A stretch of DNA of 64,000 bases from positions 930,001 through 994,000 of the forward strand of contig CAWALV010000006.1 in assembly GCA_963782965.1 (NCBI GenBank), read 5' to 3'. Positions 32,963 to 41,871 of the stretch are shown here, piece after piece. The stretch's first letter is position 1, and every line of letters starts with the position of its first letter. Source of the DNA: CAWALV01 sp963782965. GTDB lineage: Bacteria; Actinomycetota; Actinomycetes; Acidothermales; Acidothermaceae. Below the pieces are notes generated by a model. The model saw nothing but the letters and a program-made list of their open reading frames with translations, was not told the origin of the DNA and did not search any database. The translations under genes and the position numbers were made by a program.

Positions 32963-35632
32963 GTGAAATCCGAACCCGGCGAGGCCCAGCCGCCCGACGA
33001 CACTCGCCGCGCCCGCGACACGGCGTCCGAGTTGCCCTCGGTTTACGCGCCGGCGAGCGTCGAGGGTCGCCTCTACGAGCGATGGCTGGCCGGTGGCTAC
33101 TTCACCGCCGACGCCACGAGCGACCGCGAACCGTACTGCATCGTGATCCCGCCGCCGAACGTCACGGGGCGGCTCCACATGGGTCACGCCCTCGAGCACA
33201 CGTTGATGGACGCGCTCGTGCGCCGCCGCCGGATGCAGGGGTACGAGGCGCTCTGGCTGCCCGGCATGGACCACGCCGGCATCGCCACCCAAAACGCCGT
33301 CGAACGGGAACTCGCGAAGGAGGGCACCTCACGCCAGGAGCTCGGCCGTGAGGCGTTCGTCGAGCGGGTCTGGCAGTGGAAGGCCGAGTACGGCGGGGAG
33401 ATCCTCGGCCAGATGCGCCGGCTGGGCGACGGGGTCGATTGGAGCCGCGAGCGATTCACAATGGACGACGGGTTGTCGCGCGCCGTCGTCACCATCTTCA
33501 AGCGGCTGCACGACGCCGGCCTGATCTACCGCGCCGAGCGCATCATCAACTGGTGCCCGCGTTGCCATACCGCGCTCTCCGACATCGAGGTCGAACACTC
33601 CGACGACGACGGCGAGCTGGTGTCGATCTCCTACGGTCCGGTCACCGTCGCGACGACCCGGGTCGAGACCATGCTCGGCGACACCGCCGTAGCCGTGCAT
33701 CCCGATGACGAGCGGTACGCCCATCTGGTCGGCACCGAGATCGAGCTGCCCCTTACCGGGCGCCGCATCCCGATCGTGGCCGACGAGCACGTCGACCCCA
33801 CGTTCGGCACCGGCGCGGTGAAAGTAACGCCTGCGCACGACCCGAACGACTTCGAGATCGGGCAACGGCACGGCTTGCCGTCGGTCACCGTCATGGACGA
33901 GCGCGGGGTGATCACCGCGGTCGGGCCGTTCGAAGGCCTGGATCGCTTCGAGGCTCGCCCCGCTGTGACCGCCGCATTGCGCGAACTCGGACTGATCGTG
34001 GCCGAGAAGCGTCCCTACGTGCACGCGGTCGGGCATTGCTCGCGATGCGACACGGTTGTCGAGCCGCGCTTGTCGCTCCAGTGGTTCGTGAAGGTGGAGT
34101 CACTGGCGAAGGCCGCCGGCGACGCCGTCCGCGATGGTCGGGTGCGAGTTCACCCGACAGAGATGGAGTCGCGCTGGTTCGGCTGGGTCGACAACATGCA
34201 CGACTGGTGCATCAGCCGGCAGTTGTGGTGGGGGCATCGCATCCCGGTCTGGTACGGGCCAGAGGGTCAGACAGTGGTTGTCGGTCCGGACGACGAACCA
34301 CCGGCAGGTGACGGTTGGCGGCAGGACGACGACGTCCTCGATACCTGGTTCTCTTCGGCGCTGTGGCCGCTGTCGACCCTCGGTTGGCCCGACCAAACAC
34401 CCGACCTCGCCAAGTTCTATCCGACCTCCGTGCTGCTCACCGGCTACGACATCTTGTTCTTCTGGGTTGCTCGCATGATGATGTTCGGCCTCTACGCCAC
34501 CGATGGCCGGCAACCTTTCGACGTCGTCGCTCTGCACGGCATGGTTCGCGACGCCCACGGCAAGAAGATGTCGAAGTCGTTCGGCAACGTCGTCGATCCG
34601 CTCGATTGGATCGAGCAGTACGGCGCAGACGCCTTGCGGCTCACCCTCGCCAGAGGCGCGAACCCGGGCACTGACATCCCGGTGAGCGACGAGTGGGCGC
34701 AGGGCAGCCGCAACTTCGTCAACAAACTCTGGAACGCCTGCCGGTTCGCCATTCTCAACGGTGCGACCGTCGCCGGCGAGCTGCCCGCCGATGCCGAACT
34801 TTCCGCTGTCGACCGCTGGATCCTCTCCCGGCTGGCGGCCGCGACGGCGGAGGTCGACGGCTATTACGAAGACTTCCAGTTCGCCAAGGCATGCGACGCG
34901 CTGTACCACTTCACGTGGGACGAGTTCTGCGACTGGTACGTCGAGCTCGCGAAGCTGCCGCTCGAACACGGCGGTGCCGAGGCGGCAGCCACTCGACGGG
35001 TGCTCGGGTATGTGCTGGACGTGTTGCTGCGGCTCTGGCATCCGATCATCCCGTTCGCCTCCGAGGAGTTGTGGGTGACGCTGACCGGTGGCGAGACGCT
35101 GGTGCGAGCCGCGTGGCCGACAGGCGACGTGCTCGACGTCGGGCGTCGCCACCCCGACGACGAGGAGCTCGTGCTCGGCCTGCAGAGCGTCGTGACGGAG
35201 GTCCGCCGTTTCCGCGCCGAGCAGGGGCTGCGGCCGGCCCAGCGCGTTCCGGCGCGAATCGAGTGGGCGACGAAGACTCCGCTTGCGGCGTTCGACGCGC
35301 AGATCCGCTCGCTTGCCCGCCTGCAGTTGCCGGGTGACGATTTCGCCGAAACTGCAGGCGTCGTCGTCGGTCTCGGCGACAGCTCGATGCGGGTCGGGCT
35401 CGACCTGTCGGGCACCATCGACGTCGCCAAGGAGCGGGCGAGGCTGGTCAAGGCGCTCGACACCGCGCGCAGCGAGGTGGCGATCGCGCAGCAGAGGCTC
35501 GCTGACGAGAAGTTCACGAGCAGAGCGCCGCAGCCGGTCATCGCCAAGATGCACGCGCGTCTGCAGGGCGCCGAGGCTGACATCGTCCGGCTCCAGGGTC
35601 AGCTCGACGCCCTGCCTTCGGCACAGGGTTGA
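32963..35632 (+). CDS. valS: Valyl-tRNA synthetase
   Basis: An 889-residue class I synthetase. PPPNVTGRLHMGHALEH carries the HIGH signature (HMGH), followed by the CP1 editing domain (about 220-350), GKKMSKSFGN (KMSKS), an anticodon-binding helical domain (FCDWYVELAK) and the C-terminal coiled-coil arm (ERARLVKALDTARSEVAIAQQRL). It charges tRNA-Val. The start was set at GTG 32963 on the strength of the TAGACT box; the frame is open back to 32924. folC follows 13 bp later. Confidence 0.95.
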   Translation: MKSEPGEAQPPDDTRRARDTASELPSVYAPASVEGRLYERWLAGGYFTADATSDREPYCIVIPPPNVTGRLHMGHALEHTLMDALVRRRRMQGYEALWLPGMDHAGIATQNAVERELAKEGTSRQELGREAFVERVWQWKAEYGGEILGQMRRLGDGVDWSRERFTMDDGLSRAVVTIFKRLHDAGLIYRAERIINWCPRCHTALSDIEVEHSDDDGELVSISYGPVTVATTRVETMLGDTAVAVHPDDERYAHLVGTEIELPLTGRRIPIVADEHVDPTFGTGAVKVTPAHDPNDFEIGQRHGLPSVTVMDERGVITAVGPFEGLDRFEARPAVTAALRELGLIVAEKRPYVHAVGHCSRCDTVVEPRLSLQWFVKVESLAKAAGDAVRDGRVRVHPTEMESRWFGWVDNMHDWCISRQLWWGHRIPVWYGPEGQTVVVGPDDEPPAGDGWRQDDDVLDTWFSSALWPLSTLGWPDQTPDLAKFYPTSVLLTGYDILFFWVARMMMFGLYATDGRQPFDVVALHGMVRDAHGKKMSKSFGNVVDPLDWIEQYGADALRLTLARGANPGTDIPVSDEWAQGSRNFVNKLWNACRFAILNGATVAGELPADAELSAVDRWILSRLAAATAEVDGYYEDFQFAKACDALYHFTWDEFCDWYVELAKLPLEHGGAEAAATRRVLGYVLDVLLRLWHPIIPFASEELWVTLTGGETLVRAAWPTGDVLDVGRRHPDDEELVLGLQSVVTEVRRFRAEQGLRPAQRVPARIEWATKTPLAAFDAQIRSLARLQLPGDDFAETAGVVVGLGDSSMRVGLDLSGTIDVAKERARLVKALDTARSEVAIAQQRLADEKFTSRAPQPVIAKMHARLQGAEADIVRLQGQLDALPSAQG

Positions 35633-35645
35633 CGAGCGTGACCCC

Positions 35646-36968
35646 GTGACCGAGCTCGGACGGGTCGAGAAGGAGCTGCTGGCCCGGTGGCCCGAATCGC
35701 GCATCGAGTGGAAGCTCGAGCGCATGACTGCGTTGATGGATCTGCTGGGTGATCCGCATCTGGCCTATCCCTCGATCCACATCGCAGGAACAAACGGCAA
35801 GACCTCGACCGCGCGGATGATCGATGCGCTGCTGCGCGGCCTGGGTCTGCGCACCGGTCGCTACACGAGTCCGCACCTGGAATCGATCACCGACCGCATC
35901 AGCATCGACGGCGAGCCCATTCCTGCCGACCGGTTCGTAGCCACCTACGACGAGCTGGTGCCCTACTTCGATCTCGTCGACGGCCGTTTTGCCACGCGTC
36001 TCTCGTTCTTCGAAGCCGTGACGGGCATGGCCTTCGCGGCGTTCGCGGAAGCGCCGGTCGACGTCGGCGTGATCGAGGTCGGCATGGGTGGGCGGCTCGA
36101 CGCGACGAACATCGTGCGCGCTCCGGTGGCCGTCGTCACCCCGATCGACCTCGACCACCAAGCACATCTCGGCGAGACGCTCGCCGAGATAGCGGGGGAG
36201 AAGGCCGGCATCATCCGCGGCGACCAGACCGTCCTGCTCGGCCTCCAACACCCGGACGCCGCCGCAGTCCTGCTGGGCCGGATCGCCGACGTCGGTGCGA
36301 CCGTTGCCCGGGAAGGGCACGAGTTCGGCGTCGTCGACCGCGAGCGTGGCGTCGGCGGTCAGCTCCTCAACCTGCGTGGCTTGCACGCCAGTTACGACGA
36401 AGTCTTCCTGCCCCTCTTCGGCGCACACCAGGCGAGCAACGCCTCCTGCGCGTTGGCCGCCGTCGAGGTCTTCGCCAGCGGGGAGGGGGGCTTGGACGCC
36501 GACCTCGTTCGCGCCGCATTCGCAGACGTGCGCTCGCCCGGCCGGCTGGAGGTCGTGAGCACCTCGCCCACGGTCATCGTCGACTCCACGCACAACCCGG
36601 CCGGTGCGCGCGCCACCATCGCGGCGCTCTCCGAGTCATTCGCGTTCCGGCGGCTCGTCGGCGTCATCGGCACGCTTGCCGACAAGGACTTCCGCGGCAT
36701 CCTGGAGGCGTTCGAACCTTTCCTGGCCCACCTCGTGGTGACGCAGAGCAGTTCGACGCGGGCGATAGATGCAGACGAGCTGGGCGCCGTCGCCGTCGAG
36801 ATCTTCGGGGAGGATCGCGTCGACGTCGCGACACATCTGGACGAGGCGATCGAGCTCGCTGTCGAGCGGGCAGAAGAAGATGCCGACTTCGGCGGGGCGG
36901 GCGTTCTGATCACCGGCTCGGTGGTCACCGCAGGAGAAGCGCGCACGTTGCTGCGGCGGCGCACGTGA
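35646..36968 (+). CDS. folC: Bifunctional folylpolyglutamate synthase/dihydrofolate synthase
   Basis: The 440-residue Mur-ligase-fold enzyme adds Glu residues to folates. It has the P-loop IHIAGTNGKTSTARM, TSPHLESITDRI, the metal/ATP motif VGMGGRLDATN, FGAHQASNA and DSTHNPAG. It starts 13 bp after valS. Its stop overlaps the DUF4233 start by 4 nt, the conserved actinobacterial order valS-folC-DUF4233-ndk, here split by an inserted ABC exporter. Confidence 0.94.
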   Translation: MTELGRVEKELLARWPESRIEWKLERMTALMDLLGDPHLAYPSIHIAGTNGKTSTARMIDALLRGLGLRTGRYTSPHLESITDRISIDGEPIPADRFVATYDELVPYFDLVDGRFATRLSFFEAVTGMAFAAFAEAPVDVGVIEVGMGGRLDATNIVRAPVAVVTPIDLDHQAHLGETLAEIAGEKAGIIRGDQTVLLGLQHPDAAAVLLGRIADVGATVAREGHEFGVVDRERGVGGQLLNLRGLHASYDEVFLPLFGAHQASNASCALAAVEVFASGEGGLDADLVRAAFADVRSPGRLEVVSTSPTVIVDSTHNPAGARATIAALSESFAFRRLVGVIGTLADKDFRGILEAFEPFLAHLVVTQSSSTRAIDADELGAVAVEIFGEDRVDVATHLDEAIELAVERAEEDADFGGAGVLITGSVVTAGEARTLLRRRT

Positions 36969-37381
36969 CGCAGCACCCGCCGGGCCCGCCGTCGCTGACG
37001 GCTGCCGACGCCCGCGCGATTCGCGCCGAGGCGCTCAAAGGCAAGCGGCGGCTGACCTCCAGCGTTCTCGGCATGGAGGTCGTGGTCTTCTGGCTGGCGA
37101 TCATCGCGGCGGTGGTGATCTCGCACGTCTCGGTGGCCGCAGCGGTCCCGGTGGGTGTCGCGCTGGCGTTCGGATGTGTCGTCGTGGCGGCACGGATCAC
37201 CCGGCCGTGGGCGTATCCCGCCGGCACGGTGTTGCAGGTTCTCGCGGTCGCGTGCGGTGTCGTCGTCCCGACCATGTTCGTGCTCGGCGTGATCTTCGGC
37301 GCCCTGTGGATCGTGGCGTGGCGGATGGGCGAGACCGCGATCCGCAAGGCCGAGGAGTACACGACGGCCGCTGGTCGCTGA
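36965..37381 (+). CDS. DUF4233 membrane protein
   Basis: The 138-residue protein has a soluble N-terminus (AADARAIRAEALKGKRRL), then four predicted hydrophobic segments (VVVFWLAIIAAVVI, VAAAVPVGVALAFGCVV, a weak AYPAGTVLQVLAVACGVVV, TMFVLGVIFGALWIVAW) and the conserved RMGE tail. It is the usual companion of folC; function is unknown. Translation is coupled through the GTGA overlap at 36965. Confidence 0.85.
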   Translation: MTQHPPGPPSLTAADARAIRAEALKGKRRLTSSVLGMEVVVFWLAIIAAVVISHVSVAAAVPVGVALAFGCVVVAARITRPWAYPAGTVLQVLAVACGVVVPTMFVLGVIFGALWIVAWRMGETAIRKAEEYTTAAGR

Positions 37382-37420
37382 CCCGGAAGAAAACGCGTTC
37401 AGCCGGCTCGCCGAACCGGG

Positions 37421-37426
37421 TAACGT
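37421..37426 (+). promoter_or_regulatory. -10 hexamer TAACGT of a probable leaderless transcript (ABC exporter operon)
   Basis: TAACGT ends 8 nt before the GTG at 37435. It would give the exporter its own promoter, apart from folC. Confidence 0.5.
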
Positions 37427-37434
37427 CGACGGAC

Positions 37435-38373
37435 GTGACCAACGAACCGCGGGAGCCCTTGATCCACGCCCGGGGACTGGTCAAGCGCTTCGGTGAGTTC
37501 GTGGCCGTCGACGGCGTCGACTTCGACGTGCAGCCCGGCGAGGCGTTCGGATTCCTCGGGCCGAACGGCGCCGGCAAGTCCTCGACCATGCGGATGATCG
37601 GCTGCGTCTCGCCGTTGTCCGGCGGCACCTTGCGCATCCTCGGCCTCGATCCGGCGACCCAGGGCGCCCAGATCCGCGCCCAGCTCGGCGTCGTCCCGCA
37701 GCTCGACACGCTCGATCTCGAACTGACCGTGCGCGAGAACCTCCTCATCTACGGCCGTTACTTCGGGCTGCCGCGGCCGGTCGTTCGCGAGCGAGCCGAG
37801 CGGCTGCTCGAGTTCGTGCAGCTGGGTGATCGCGCGGAGGACAAGGTCGAACCGTTGTCCGGCGGTATGAAGCGACGCCTCACGATCGCGCGGTCGCTGA
37901 TCAACGAGCCGCGCCTGCTGCTGCTCGACGAACCCACGACCGGCCTGGACCCGCAGGCCAGGCACGTCGTCTGGGACAGGTTGTTCCGGCTCAAACAGCA
38001 GGGCGTGACGCTGGTGCTGACGACGCACTACATGGACGAAGCCGAGCAGCTGTGCGATCGCCTGGTCGTCATGGACAAGGGCCGGATCGCTGCCGAGGGG
38101 TCTCCGCGGGAGCTGATCGATCGCTACTCCACGCGCGACGTCGTGGAGTTGCGGTTCGCCATCGACGAGAACGAGATCGCGGCCGAAAAGCTCGACGGTG
38201 TCGCCGAGCGCGTCGATGTGTTGCCCGACCGCGTGCTGCTCTACGCCGATGACGGCGATTCCTGCGTCGAGCGCGTGCATGCACGCGGGGCGGCGCCGCT
38301 GTCGGTGCTGGTGCGGCGCAGCACTCTCGAGGACGTCTTCTTGCATCTCACCGGGCGCAGTCTGGTCGACTGA
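37435..38373 (+). CDS. ABC-2 type exporter, ATP-binding subunit (DrrA-like)
   Basis: The 312-residue ATPase has Walker A GPNGAGKSS, a Q-loop, signature LSGGMKRRL, Walker B LLLLDEPTTGLD, the switch His in LTTHYMDEAEQ and a C-terminal regulatory domain of about 90 residues ending STLEDVFLHLTGR. This tail is typical of the daunorubicin-resistance DrrA class. It energises two permease subunits encoded directly after it; the next start overlaps its stop. The cargo is unknown, as no biosynthetic genes are nearby. Confidence 0.9.
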   Translation: MTNEPREPLIHARGLVKRFGEFVAVDGVDFDVQPGEAFGFLGPNGAGKSSTMRMIGCVSPLSGGTLRILGLDPATQGAQIRAQLGVVPQLDTLDLELTVRENLLIYGRYFGLPRPVVRERAERLLEFVQLGDRAEDKVEPLSGGMKRRLTIARSLINEPRLLLLDEPTTGLDPQARHVVWDRLFRLKQQGVTLVLTTHYMDEAEQLCDRLVVMDKGRIAAEGSPRELIDRYSTRDVVELRFAIDENEIAAEKLDGVAERVDVLPDRVLLYADDGDSCVERVHARGAAPLSVLVRRSTLEDVFLHLTGRSLVD

Positions 38374-39161
38374 TGACGACTATCTCCTCTCGCCCCGCCT
38401 CGCGCTCCTACGGCTACTGGTGGGCGTCGTACCGGCGGACCTGGCGCGGCAGCGCTGTGAGCACGCTCGTGAGTCCGGTCATGTACCTCACCGCGATGGG
38501 GGTCGGGCTCGGGTCGCTTGTGAAGAGCGGTCAGGGCACCGAGGGTCTCAGCTATCTCCAGTTCGTCGCGCCGGGTCTCGTCGCGGCGACCGCGATGCAA
38601 GTCGGCGCCGCAGAAGCGATGTATCCGGTGCTCGCCTCGTTCAAGTGGGTGCGCAACTACCACGCGATGGCGGCGACGCCCCTGACGCCGAGTGACATCT
38701 TCGTCGGCCACTTGCTCTGGATGGCGTCGCGCGCAGCAATGGCCTCGACCGTCTACCTCGGCATCGTCGCGGCGTTCGGTGGTATCCGGTCGGCGTGGGC
38801 GGCGCTCGCGCTGCCGACGTCCGTGTTGGTGGCCTTGGCGTTCTCCGCGCCGGTGACCGCGTTCGCGGCGACACGCGAGACCGACTACGGCTTCGCCGTC
38901 CTGCAACGGTTCGTCATCATCCCGATGTTTCTCTTCTCCGGCACGTTCTTCCGGGTCGAGCAGCTGCCGGCGTTGGTGCGTCCGATCGCCTACGCGTTGC
39001 CGTTGTGGCACGGCGTCAGCCTGATGCGCGACCTCACGACGGGCCGGCTCGAGAGCGGCGGGTGGCTGCTGGTGGCCGCGCACATCGGCTACCTCGTCGC
39101 GCTGGCCGCGGCCGGCATCTACTTCTCGCTGCGCCGGTTCCGGCGCCGATTGGCGGTGTGA
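38373..39161 (+). CDS. ABC-2 type exporter permease subunit 1
   Basis: A 262-residue membrane protein with six hydrophobic segments and the ABC-2 hallmarks GLGSLVKSGQG...YLQFVAPGLVAATAMQ, KWVRNYHAMAATPLTPSD and FLFSGTFFRVEQLPALVRPIAYALPLWHGVSLMRDL. It starts on the last base of the ATPase stop codon and forms a heterodimeric channel with the next gene. Confidence 0.88.
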   Translation: MTTISSRPASRSYGYWWASYRRTWRGSAVSTLVSPVMYLTAMGVGLGSLVKSGQGTEGLSYLQFVAPGLVAATAMQVGAAEAMYPVLASFKWVRNYHAMAATPLTPSDIFVGHLLWMASRAAMASTVYLGIVAAFGGIRSAWAALALPTSVLVALAFSAPVTAFAATRETDYGFAVLQRFVIIPMFLFSGTFFRVEQLPALVRPIAYALPLWHGVSLMRDLTTGRLESGGWLLVAAHIGYLVALAAAGIYFSLRRFRRRLAV

Positions 39162-39162
39162 T

Positions 39163-39987
39163 GTGGCTGCCATCGCGGGGACGCTCGTCGGTCGCATCCT
39201 CCCGTACGACGCGATAGCAGGGCTCACCGGCCGTCGCAGCCGCGCGCTCGTCGAACGCAACTTCATGGTCTACCGGCGCACCTGGCTGACCATCGTGTCG
39301 GGATTCTTCGAACCCCTCTTCTACCTGCTCTCCATCGGCGTCGGCCTGGGCAAGCTGGTGCCGCACATCTCCTACGCCGGAGCCGACGTCCGCTACACCG
39401 CATTCGTTGCGCCGGCGCTGCTCGCGTCGTCCGCGATGAACGGCGCGATCTTCGACTCGACCTTCAACATCTTCTGGAAGATGAAGTACGCGAAGGTCTA
39501 TGACGCCGTCCTCGCGACACCGCTCGGCCCCTTCGACGTCGCGACGGGTGAAATCTCCTGGGCACTGCTGCGCGGCGCGATGTATTCGACCGCGTTCCTG
39601 GTGGTGATGGCCGGCATGGGCCTGCTCACCTCGTGGTGGGCGCTGCTCTCCTTGCCGTTCGCCGTCTTGGAGGGGCTGGCTTTCGCTGCGGTCGGTATGG
39701 GCGCCACGACGTTCATGCGCAGCTGGCAGGACTTCGAGTGGGTGACGCTCGCAATCCTGCCGATGTTCCTCTTCTCCGCCACGTTCTACCCGCTGTCGAC
39801 CTACCCGTCGGCGGTCGGTGCCGTCGTCCGGTGGACTCCGCTCTACCAGGCGGTCGACGTGCAGCGGGCGCTCGTCCTGGGCCACCTGCGACTCGGTTTG
39901 CTTGCCAACATCGGCTACCTGGTGGCCATGGGGGTGGTGGGCGTGCTCGTGGCCGGCCGTCGCCTGGGCCGCCTCCTGCTGAAGTGA
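39163..39987 (+). CDS. ABC-2 type exporter permease subunit 2
   Basis: The 274-residue paralogue of the preceding permease has FYLLSIGVGLGKLVPH, YTAFVAPALLASSAMN, KMKYAKVYDAVLATPLGP and MFLFSATFYPLSTYP, with six hydrophobic segments. A GTG one base after the previous stop is used. The two permeases are clearly related, likely from an old duplication. Confidence 0.88.
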   Translation: MAAIAGTLVGRILPYDAIAGLTGRRSRALVERNFMVYRRTWLTIVSGFFEPLFYLLSIGVGLGKLVPHISYAGADVRYTAFVAPALLASSAMNGAIFDSTFNIFWKMKYAKVYDAVLATPLGPFDVATGEISWALLRGAMYSTAFLVVMAGMGLLTSWWALLSLPFAVLEGLAFAAVGMGATTFMRSWQDFEWVTLAILPMFLFSATFYPLSTYPSAVGAVVRWTPLYQAVDVQRALVLGHLRLGLLANIGYLVAMGVVGVLVAGRRLGRLLLK

Positions 39988-40047
39988 CGGCGGGTCGATA
40001 AGCTCCGGCCACCCGGCGCTGCGCCGGGCTCGCCGAAAGGAGCCTCG

Positions 40048-40464
40048 GTGGTCGATCCGGAGCGAACGCTCGTCCTCGTCAAGCCTGACGCTGTGGCGCG
40101 CGGCCTCGTGGGTGAGGTGCTCGCGCGCATCGAGCGCAAGGGGCTGCGGCTCGTGGCGCTGGAGTTGCGCACCCTCGACCGCGCCACCGCAAAGGCGCAC
40201 TACGCCGAGCACGAGGGCAAGCCGTTCTTCGAGCCGCTGATCGAGTTCATAACCGGCGGGCCGCTCGTCGCCGCGGTGGCCGAGGGTCCGCGGGCGATCG
40301 AGACATGGCGGGCGATGATGGGCCCGACCGACCCGGTGAAAGCGCCGTCCGGCACGATCCGCGGCGACTACGGCCTGATCGTGACCGAGAACCTGGTGCA
40401 CGGCTCCGATTCGGCCGAGTCGGCCGCCCGAGAGATCGCCCTCTTCTTCCCGACCCTTTCTTGA
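40048..40464 (+). CDS. ndk: Nucleoside diphosphate kinase
   Basis: The 138-residue enzyme passes the gamma phosphate from ATP to other NDPs through a phospho-His (NLVHGSDS). RTLVLVKPDAVARGLVGEVLARIE, HYAEHEGKPFFEPLIEFI and GPTDPVKAPSGTIRGDYG are family motifs. The GTG at 40048 has GAAAGGAG upstream. It is followed by the second copy of the two-hairpin element. Confidence 0.95.
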   Translation: MVDPERTLVLVKPDAVARGLVGEVLARIERKGLRLVALELRTLDRATAKAHYAEHEGKPFFEPLIEFITGGPLVAAVAEGPRAIETWRAMMGPTDPVKAPSGTIRGDYGLIVTENLVHGSDSAESAAREIALFFPTLS

Positions 40465-40477
40465 TCACCGCCCCCGC

Positions 40478-40561
40478 CTGCGGGTTGATCACGTAAACGT
40501 GGTCAACACCCCCGAGGACAGGCTTGCAAGCCTGTCCTCGGGGGGGTTGGCCTCATAAGGG
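40478..40561. repeat. 84 bp two-hairpin intergenic element, copy 2
   Basis: Near-identical to 30091-30174. Hairpin 1 is at 40484-40507. Hairpin 2 has perfect 17 bp arms (40509-40525 and 40528-40544) with a 2-base loop, a very stable structure. It lies 13 bp after ndk and before mreB, with the same direction on both sides, so terminator use would serve ndk. Confidence 0.88.
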
Positions 40562-40617
40562 CCCGCCGAGAGGGCCTCATAAGGGCCCGCCGAGAGGGCC
40601 TCATAAGGCCCGCCGGG
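40549..40617 (+). repeat. 24 bp tandem repeats containing GGCCTCATAAGG
   Basis: GGCCTCATAAGG recurs at 40549, 40573 and 40597 in a 24 bp period with GGCCCGCCGAGA between. The first unit is the last part of the two-hairpin element; copy 1 of that element has only one unit. The 322 bp gap between ndk and mreB holds this and no gene; 40618-40786 shows nothing beyond GC-rich sequence and the mreB ribosome-binding site. Confidence 0.85.
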
Positions 40618-40786
40618 GGGCCCGGGCCGCCGGGTCGGGGTTGGGTGGTCTTTTCCGGTTGCGGCGGGTTCTGCTCGTCGCCGGGCCGAGACCACGTAGC
40701 ATGGCTGCGCCGCGCCCGCGCGGCGTCCGCTGCCCCGATGTCCGGGGCACCGGTTGTGCGGATGTAGTCGATCGGAAGGCCGTCTC

Positions 40787-41818
40787 ATGCCCACCACATT
40801 CTTCGGCCGTGACATGGCGGTCGACCTCGGCACCGCCAACACGCTGGTCTATGTGCGCGGCCGCGGCATCGTCTTGAACGAGCCCTCCGTCGTGGCCATC
40901 AACACCAACACCGGGGGCATTCTGGCGGTCGGCATCGAGGCCAAGCGGATGATCGGCCGGACGCCGGGCAACATCGTCGCGATCCGGCCGCTGAAGGACG
41001 GCGTCATCGCCGACTTCGACACCACCGAGCGCATGTTGCGCTACTTCATCCAGAAGGTGCACCGCCGCCGCTACCTGGCGCGCGGTCCGCGCGTCGTGGT
41101 CTGCGTGCCGAGTGGCATCACCGGCGTCGAGCAACGAGCCGTGAAGGACGCCGGCTACGCGGCCGGGGCGCGCCGGGTCTACATCATCGAGGAGCCGATG
41201 GCCGCGGCGATCGGCGCCGGCCTGCCGGTGCACGAGCCGACCGGCAACATGGTGGTCGACATCGGCGGTGGCACCACGGAGGTGGCCGTCATCTCCCTCG
41301 GCGGCATCGTCACCAGCCAGTCCATCCGCATCGGTGGCGACGAGCTCGACAGCAGCATCATCAACTACGTGAAGAAGGAATACTCGTTGATGCTCGGCGA
41401 GCGCACCGCCGAAGAAATCAAGATGGCGATCGGCTCGGCCTTCCCGGCACCCGACGAGCCGCACGCCGAGATCCGCGGCCGCGACCTCGTCAGCGGCCTG
41501 CCCAAGACGATCGTCGTCAGCGCCGCCGAAGTGCGCAAGGCGATCGACGAGCCCGTCAATGCCATCGTCGATGCGGTGAAGACGACGCTCGACAAGTGCC
41601 CCCCGGAACTCGCCGGCGACATCATGGACCGCGGCATCGTCCTCACCGGTGGTGGCGCACTGCTGAACGGTCTCGACGAGCGGCTGCGGCACGAGACCGG
41701 CATGCCGATTCACATCACCGAACGCCCGCTCGATTCGGTGGCGATGGGCTCCGGCAAGTGCATCGAGTCGTTCGAGGCGCTCCAGCAGGTGCTCATCTCC
41801 GAACCGCGTGGCCACTAA
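40787..41818 (+). CDS. mreB: Rod shape-determining protein MreB (actin-like)
   Basis: A 343-residue actin homologue with phosphate 1 DLGTANTLVYV, phosphate 2 VVDIGGGTTEVAVI, the adenosine loop VLTGGGALLNGLDERL, EEPMAAAIGAG and IGGDELDSSI. It polymerises under the membrane and guides cell-wall insertion. The ATG at 40787 has GGAAGG 7 nt upstream. It is the first gene of mreB-mreC-mreD-mrdA-rodA. Confidence 0.96.
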   Translation: MPTTFFGRDMAVDLGTANTLVYVRGRGIVLNEPSVVAINTNTGGILAVGIEAKRMIGRTPGNIVAIRPLKDGVIADFDTTERMLRYFIQKVHRRRYLARGPRVVVCVPSGITGVEQRAVKDAGYAAGARRVYIIEEPMAAAIGAGLPVHEPTGNMVVDIGGGTTEVAVISLGGIVTSQSIRIGGDELDSSIINYVKKEYSLMLGERTAEEIKMAIGSAFPAPDEPHAEIRGRDLVSGLPKTIVVSAAEVRKAIDEPVNAIVDAVKTTLDKCPPELAGDIMDRGIVLTGGGALLNGLDERLRHETGMPIHITERPLDSVAMGSGKCIESFEALQQVLISEPRGH

Positions 41819-41871
41819 ATCCTCACCTGTATTGGGGCACGAAGTCGCCGCGATGAACGTCACGTGAAACC

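Noticed and set aside
37435..39987. Antibiotic biosynthetic gene cluster around the DrrAB-like exporter
   Set aside because: All neighbours are housekeeping genes; no synthase or tailoring gene is present.
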